NCBI GenBank assembly: GCA_032718565.1
Contig: JAVGVS010000025.1
Coordinates: forward strand, 3,805,046-3,869,045
Length of the DNA: 64,000 bases
Source of the DNA: Distichodus sexfasciatus
Lineage: Eukaryota > Chordata > Actinopteri > Characiformes > Distichodontidae
Reading direction: 5' to 3'
The notes under the pieces were generated by a model, which searched no databases, was not told where the DNA came from, and was given only the letters and a program-made list of their open reading frames with translations. Both the position numbers and the translations under genes were made by a program. Shown piece by piece: positions 60,030-64,000 of this stretch (its first letter is position 1; every line of letters begins with the position of its first letter).

Positions 60030-60066
60030 TGGATAAGAGCATCTGCTAAATGCTGTAAATGTAAAT
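60030..60066 (+). mobile_element. SINE family B tail fragment
   Basis: 'ctggataagagcatctgcta' followed by 'aatgctgtaaatgtaaat' is an intact tail, immediately joined to a family A head fragment. Confidence 0.6.
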
Positions 60067-60150
60067 ATACCTCAGTGGTATTTTACCGGTCCAGTACTTG
60101 AATGGTCACACGGTCAACTCCCTAACCGTTACACTACCACCTGCCGCTAT
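60067..60150 (-). mobile_element. tRNA-derived SINE, family A (head fragment)
   Basis: On the plus strand 'cctcagtggtattttaccgg' followed by 'tccctaaccgttacactacc' is the reverse complement of the family A tRNA-like head. It directly follows a family B tail at 60030-60066. Confidence 0.6.
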
Positions 60151-60419
60151 ATTGTGGTCTGGGAGTTTTATTCTTTAGAATGGAACAGCATGATCAACTA
60201 CAGCATGCAAATAGCAGCTTGATTAATTCTGTAACGCATAAGCATACATGAAGAACAGCGTGCAGCCATCTCACCTTGTTTATTAGGTATTTTGAAAAGA
60301 GAGTGCAAAAAGAAGAGAGACAAATAGACTGCTCGACTAATCAAAAATAATGACCCAAAAAGGACTTCAGTTATAACTCAGAACTCTTCCACCTATCAGT
60401 GCCTTATATGCATGGCTGA

Positions 60420-60451
<32 letters not shown>

Positions 60452-60455
60452 ACAC
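60420..60455 (+). repeat. (CA)n microsatellite
   Basis: A CA run with one TA interruption. Confidence 0.9.
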
Positions 60456-61299
60456 CCCTCTGTTTTCCCTGTTGGAGGACACACAGTTCTGCAGTAAAGG
60501 CAAATCTGACTAAAAGAAGCCGACAAAGTAAGAACAGAGCTCAAGGCCACTGAATTATCGGCCGGCTCTTTGTGCTGGTGTGAGCTCCACATTTTTGGCG
60601 CTCGTTCAACTCGTGTGGCAGTAGCTGTGAGATATTTGGAGAGATGTTATTACTGATGAACGGCTTACTCTGCCACATGAAACAATTTAATTAAAGTACT
60701 TTACATCTCAATGTACTTAAAAGCTAAAGCTGATTATAGCAGGAGCGAGTGGTCACAGAGAATTATTCCACACAGGAGATTTGTCCAGTCGCAGAACGAC
60801 AGGTATAGTGGAAAATGGATTAAAAACTGTTTCCAAGTCCATCTATGGTGAGGTTAGTCCAACTTAAATTTCAATAAGCTTATATAGCATACTAGATATT
60901 CAAGTATAGAATTTTCTTATTAACATTATTTTTGATATGACAACTTAAAACATTCAACAATGAAATGCTAATTTATGACCAAATTCAACCATGAGTGTTT
61001 TGGAATTACAAGCTACAAGCAATGTCATCTGAGGTTGACTTGGTCAGCAAGGCAACTTTAGACAAAGATAATGGAGGAAAGCAAATCTGCAGTGTGGGCT
61101 GCTGAAGAAAGTGTTCTTTTAGCAATCAAGACCTTGAAAAGAAATTCAACAGGAAATGAGGCACAAAAAGAAAGAAAAAGCTGTATCACACGATAAAGGG
61201 TGAATAGCAAGTTGCTGGATTAAATAAACAGCAAACAATCAGCAAGCTCAAAAACATATTTATCGTAAATGTCTTTCAGCTGTGAAAAGAGGCAGATGT

Positions 61300-61962
61300 C
61301 CTCAAAGCTTGAAGCAGTGTCGTTTTCCAATTTTGCCACTTAACATACAAATACAATGTCCATGGAATCAGGTCTTGAAATCTGTTTTCCAGTTTCGTTT
61401 AAGAATCAGAAGTCAAGACACATGCTGCAAAAATGGAACAAATCTTAACATAATCTTAGTATTTCATCACCTGGACTAGTATGATCCTTCATTGTGTTGT
61501 GCCAGAGATAATTATTTTGTGAGCATTTTTGAGAACACCCTCACGTACCAAAACTCCACTCTGCAATTATATCACTGGACTAGGCCAACAAAAATATTTG
61601 AGCATTTTTGAAAATTTAATCTTTGAAAAATATTCATTTCGAAAAAGTAATTGTTGCATCTTTCTTAGTGTTATGTCAGAGATAAAACAATTGTGAGCAT
61701 TGTTGAAAATGCCCACAAGTACCAAAACTCCACTTTCCAAATCTTGTGAGATATTCACGTTGGGAAACCCTTCAGTGAAGCGAGTCAGGAATTCAACGAA
61801 CGCAAGACACATGGAATAAAATGGTACAAATCTTTAACTTAATCTTTGTATCTCATGACTTGGGCTTGTGTGATCCTTCTTTGTGAGTACCACAACCGAG
61901 TAAAATTCAACTTTAGTACCAAAATCTTTCTTTCCAAATGTTTTTCCAAGCCAGTTTGGGAA
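61300..61962 (+). repeat. Diverged tandem repeats abutting the alk exon
   Basis: 'caagacacatg' followed by 'aaatgg.acaaatctt' and 'aacttaatctttgtatctca'-like text occurs at 61415 and 61803 (offset 388). A 175-bp sub-repeat (cagagataa, then gtaccaaaactccact) starts near 61503 and 61678. The text 'tttccaaat' through 'ttgggaaac' and 'cagtga' near 61735-61778 resembles 61931-61976, which spans the exon's donor. Confidence 0.6.
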
Positions 61963-61971
61963 ACTCACCCA
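61961..61971 (-). other. 5' splice donor of the alk exon
   Basis: On the minus strand the sequence reads CTGG|GTGAGTTT, a near-consensus U2 donor. The exon ends with two bases of a Gly codon. Reading through would meet a TGA within three codons, which supports splicing here. Confidence 0.75.
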
Positions 61972-62170
61972 GTGACGTGGGGCGGTTCGGTGGTCAGCAA
62001 GGCCAGCGGTGGTTTTTCTCTCTCGATGAGCCACACGGTGTAGCGTCCCTTCTGTCTGGAGTGCAGAAAAACCGTCACGTCCAATCCACAGGGCCGGTGG
62101 AGCGAGCGCAGCCATGGACTCAAGACCCACGGCCCTCCCAGAGCCGAGCCGTTCACCATCAAGAAGCGCC
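61969..62170 (-). CDS. alk: Internal exon of ALK-type receptor tyrosine kinase (part of MAM domain 1)
   Basis: This 202-bp exon encodes a piece of the extracellular MAM domain of a receptor tyrosine kinase that acts at the plasma membrane in neural (ALK) or pigment-cell (fish Ltk) signalling. On the minus strand it is preceded by a pyrimidine-rich TATTTTTCAG acceptor and followed by a GGGTGAGT donor (GT at 61968-61967). It enters in phase 1 and leaves in phase 2: two bases, 66 codons, two bases. Visible matches to the ALK MAM1 region, as remembered, are GRFLMVN at the start, VLSPWLRS, a single Cys about five residues later, a hydrophobic beta-strand, and GRY before a Leu-rich stretch. The exon ends on a split Gly (GG|N), where ALK continues with Gly-Trp. 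GC content is well above the flanking DNA. The open frame begins at an ATG at 62198, but that lies in the intron and is not a start. Ltk is the alternative, because fish Ltk is also reported to carry MAM domains. The exon itself is very likely; the choice of alk over ltk is less certain. Confidence 0.8.
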
Positions 62171-62190
62171 CTGAAAAATAAAGAGCAGCA
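62171..62190 (-). other. 3' splice acceptor of the alk exon
   Basis: On the minus strand a T-rich tract (TTTATTTTTCAG) ends in AG at 62172-62171, directly before the GGCGC that opens the conserved protein segment. No other AG lies within the tract. Confidence 0.75.
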
Positions 62191-63179
62191 GAGTTCATAT
62201 GCAGAGATAGCGCTGAAGCAATTAATTTATGAATTTATGTGGTTTTCATAACAATACGTTTGATGTCGGTTTGGGAAAACACAGCCGAGCGGCGGCGGAG
62301 CGCGAATGAGTCTTAACGTAGAAGTAAAAATCACAGCCCCGGAGCATGGGTGCGGAAACGTGAACACACAGACAAAACCCAAAAAGACGAGTGAGGAGAA
62401 AATGACAAAACCGGGAATGGGGGAAAAAATCCACAAAACAAATAAAGAAAGAGAGTCGAAAAATCAAAGCTGTGTCTGTGTGCTTTGATTCCCAGTCCCC
62501 TCTCTCAACAGGCTTATTCAGCTCCTTCAATCAGGAACTTTTCCAGAGGGCGGGAGAACAGAAAAAGACAAAAAGTGCAGCAAGTTCTTTTGAAATAGGA
62601 GAAATGGCATCATCATCTTTGCCGTCGTCGTCGCTGGGAAAGAAAACCCCAGAATGCCCTATTTTCTTCATTTTTGCTTCTTTTACTAACAGGTTCTAGA
62701 TAGTTTAACAATTACAGAAAAATCACAAAAAGCAGTGTTTGCTAGATTATATCATGTGTTTTTGCTAAATTTTAATTAAATTAACCAAAAGGAAGTACAG
62801 AATTTGTGTGTATTAAATTAATTAACAAATTTTATCTATTTGCAGCAGTTCCTTAACATTTGAATGTTACACCAGAAATTCTCCAATCTCTTAGGTTTGA
62901 GACAATGAAAGGAAAACACGAGCGCAAATATTTAGGAACACATACTCATAAATAAATGTCTTTCCTCACAAATTTGTTCTGCTCAGTTAAATGAGGCCCA
63001 TAGTCTCTGCGAGTCTGCTTAAGCAATCTTAATGACTCAAAAAAGCAGATGCTGTAAAAGCCGTGTAACAATTCAAATGCACACTACTGAGAATCTCTTC
63101 CCAGTGACATTGTGGAAGTCCCAATTTGGGATGTTCACACAATGCGGTAAAATGAAAAAGGTAATGAAATGAGTCCAGG

Positions 63180-63620
63180 GGAATAAAAAATGGCTGAATT
63201 AAAACGCTGTCAGAGCCAAGCCCGGAGAACATTGTGGAGGTGGGGGCAGAGGGTGGGGGGCGGCAATTTGTCTCCGTTCTGTCATTCCATGGCCCCAGTT
63301 GTACCTTTTTCAAACGGATTTTTCCCCACTTTGTTTCATTGTGTCGACTTTGCGGTGGCTCTGCTGTCCACCAGACGTGGAGTCGGGGGTGGAGAGGGGG
63401 GTTTGTGGGCTTCGTAATGCTTTTGGTGCAGAAGCGGTTTAGCTAGAACCCATTACGAGTCTTAGTCCCATTTGCATGATCCACAAAATGCTGCAGACGG
63501 GCTGGCAGGCCCAATGCAAACGCTTTCAGTGAGTTTCTCACAGCGTTTCCTGCGGCCCACGCAATCTTATAGCCTCAAAGCAGCGTTCGAGCTAAGGCCA
63601 AGAGCCCATTAAAGCCTGGC
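63180..63620. promoter_or_regulatory. GC-rich island upstream of the alk exon, candidate regulatory element
   Basis: GC-rich, repeat-free sequence in the preceding intron ('gtgggggcagagggtggggg', 'cccatttgcatgatccac' with an octamer at 63470-63477). Open frames on both strands look compositional. Confidence 0.25.
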
Positions 63621-63635
63621 GGGAGAAAAGAAAAC

Positions 63636-63663
63636 CACACACACACACACATACACACACACA
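63636..63663 (+). repeat. (CA)n microsatellite
   Basis: A CA run with one TA interruption. Confidence 0.9.
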
Positions 63664-64000
63664 TCCGCTGTACTCATTTGGAGAGGTGGCAAACTAGCCC
63701 CAGCAAAGCAATTAGCTCCAGAGTCCGAATCCTACCAAGCTAATAAAACTCACACGACAAAAGGAAGGAATTACAGCAATGAAACGCGGCTATAACCGTT
63801 GATTTTCTCCCTTCCCCAATAAGGCAGGCCAGAAATGAGTCTAAAGCACCTAGTTTGCTTTTCACAAAAAAAAGCCGGCACTCTGCATTATAATGAAGGT
63901 AATCACGGCGACTCGCCCGACTCGCCGCTGCTCTGAAATACATCCACGTTTATCATAAGTCAGGGAGTAAATTAGCTTGCATGCTATCACTCCAGACAAC

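Larger units (their letters stand above)
59583..61300. other. Intronic DNA, no gene recognised
   Basis: Apart from the SINE fragments at 60030-60150 and the CA run at 60420, nothing is recognised. Confidence 0.4.
1..61968 (-). other. Large intron downstream of the alk exon (at least 61.9 kb)
   Basis: Everything below the donor at 61968 appears to be intron of the same gene, because no frame contains the remainder of the MAM domain, the LDLa, Gly-rich or kinase segments. ALK genes are known for very long introns in their 5' half. The content is repeats plus unique DNA, itemised separately. The intron may continue beyond the left edge. Confidence 0.6.
62191..64000 (-). other. 3' end of the preceding alk intron
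   Basis: No coding exon was recognised here on either strand; the frames at 62227-62699 and 63029-63446 look like chance frames. The stretch holds a GC-rich island at 63180-63620 and a CA microsatellite at 63636-63663. The sequence from 62700 to 63030 is AT-rich and featureless. Confidence 0.5.

Noticed and set aside
62195..62198. ATG at 62198 as the start of the exon's reading frame
   Set aside because: It lies upstream of a good acceptor in intron sequence; the ALK similarity begins only after the AG.

Overview
The window looks like teleost nuclear DNA, most likely from an otophysan fish (characiform, catfish or electric-fish lineage; this lineage guess is weak). The evidence is a dense mix of typical fish repeats: tRNA-derived SINEs with the 'ctggataagagcgtctgc' tail, CR1/L2/Rex1-type LINE 3' ends, terminal-inverted-repeat DNA elements and many CA/GA/AAT microsatellites. 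There are no bacterial-style operons. Almost all short open frames are chance or low-complexity frames.

One convincing protein-coding exon is present, on the minus strand at 61969-62170. It has a good 3' splice acceptor, a good 5' donor and 66 whole codons plus two split codons. Its protein resembles the first MAM domain of anaplastic lymphoma kinase (ALK; the fish paralogue ltk is the alternative). If so, 1-61968 is one very large alk intron, or the start of it, and 62171-64000 is the end of the preceding intron. No other ALK exon was recognised in the window.

Layout. 0-9 kb: AT-rich intron with two SINE families, a CT tract and TG repeats. 9-20 kb: a 213-bp tandem duplication, a 'gagaccaag' transposon copy, a long inverted repeat, a LINE 3' UTR, a 600-bp element with 20-bp perfect terminal inverted repeats, and SINEs. 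20-36 kb: candidate conserved noncoding DNA near 20.5 kb, an interstitial telomere-like repeat, a MITE, a LINE relic and several SINEs. 36.5-38.2 kb: a 5'-truncated LINE whose reverse-transcriptase frame runs into a 63-bp in-frame minisatellite. 39.6-40.5 kb: a long purine-rich tract, followed at 40.76 kb by a 55-codon frame with a signal-peptide-like start and a textbook poly(A) region (speculative gene). 41-56 kb: further transposon copies, a duplicated 200-bp segment, GC-rich candidate regulatory islands and a strong 65-nt hairpin. 56.7-58.05 kb: a decayed tandem array of roughly 290-430-bp units. 59 kb: an L2-type LINE 3' end. 61.3-61.96 kb: diverged tandem repeats that abut the alk exon and seem to carry a decayed copy of its donor edge.

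Identities rest on recognition by eye, with no database search. Repeat family names are given only where the motif is familiar.
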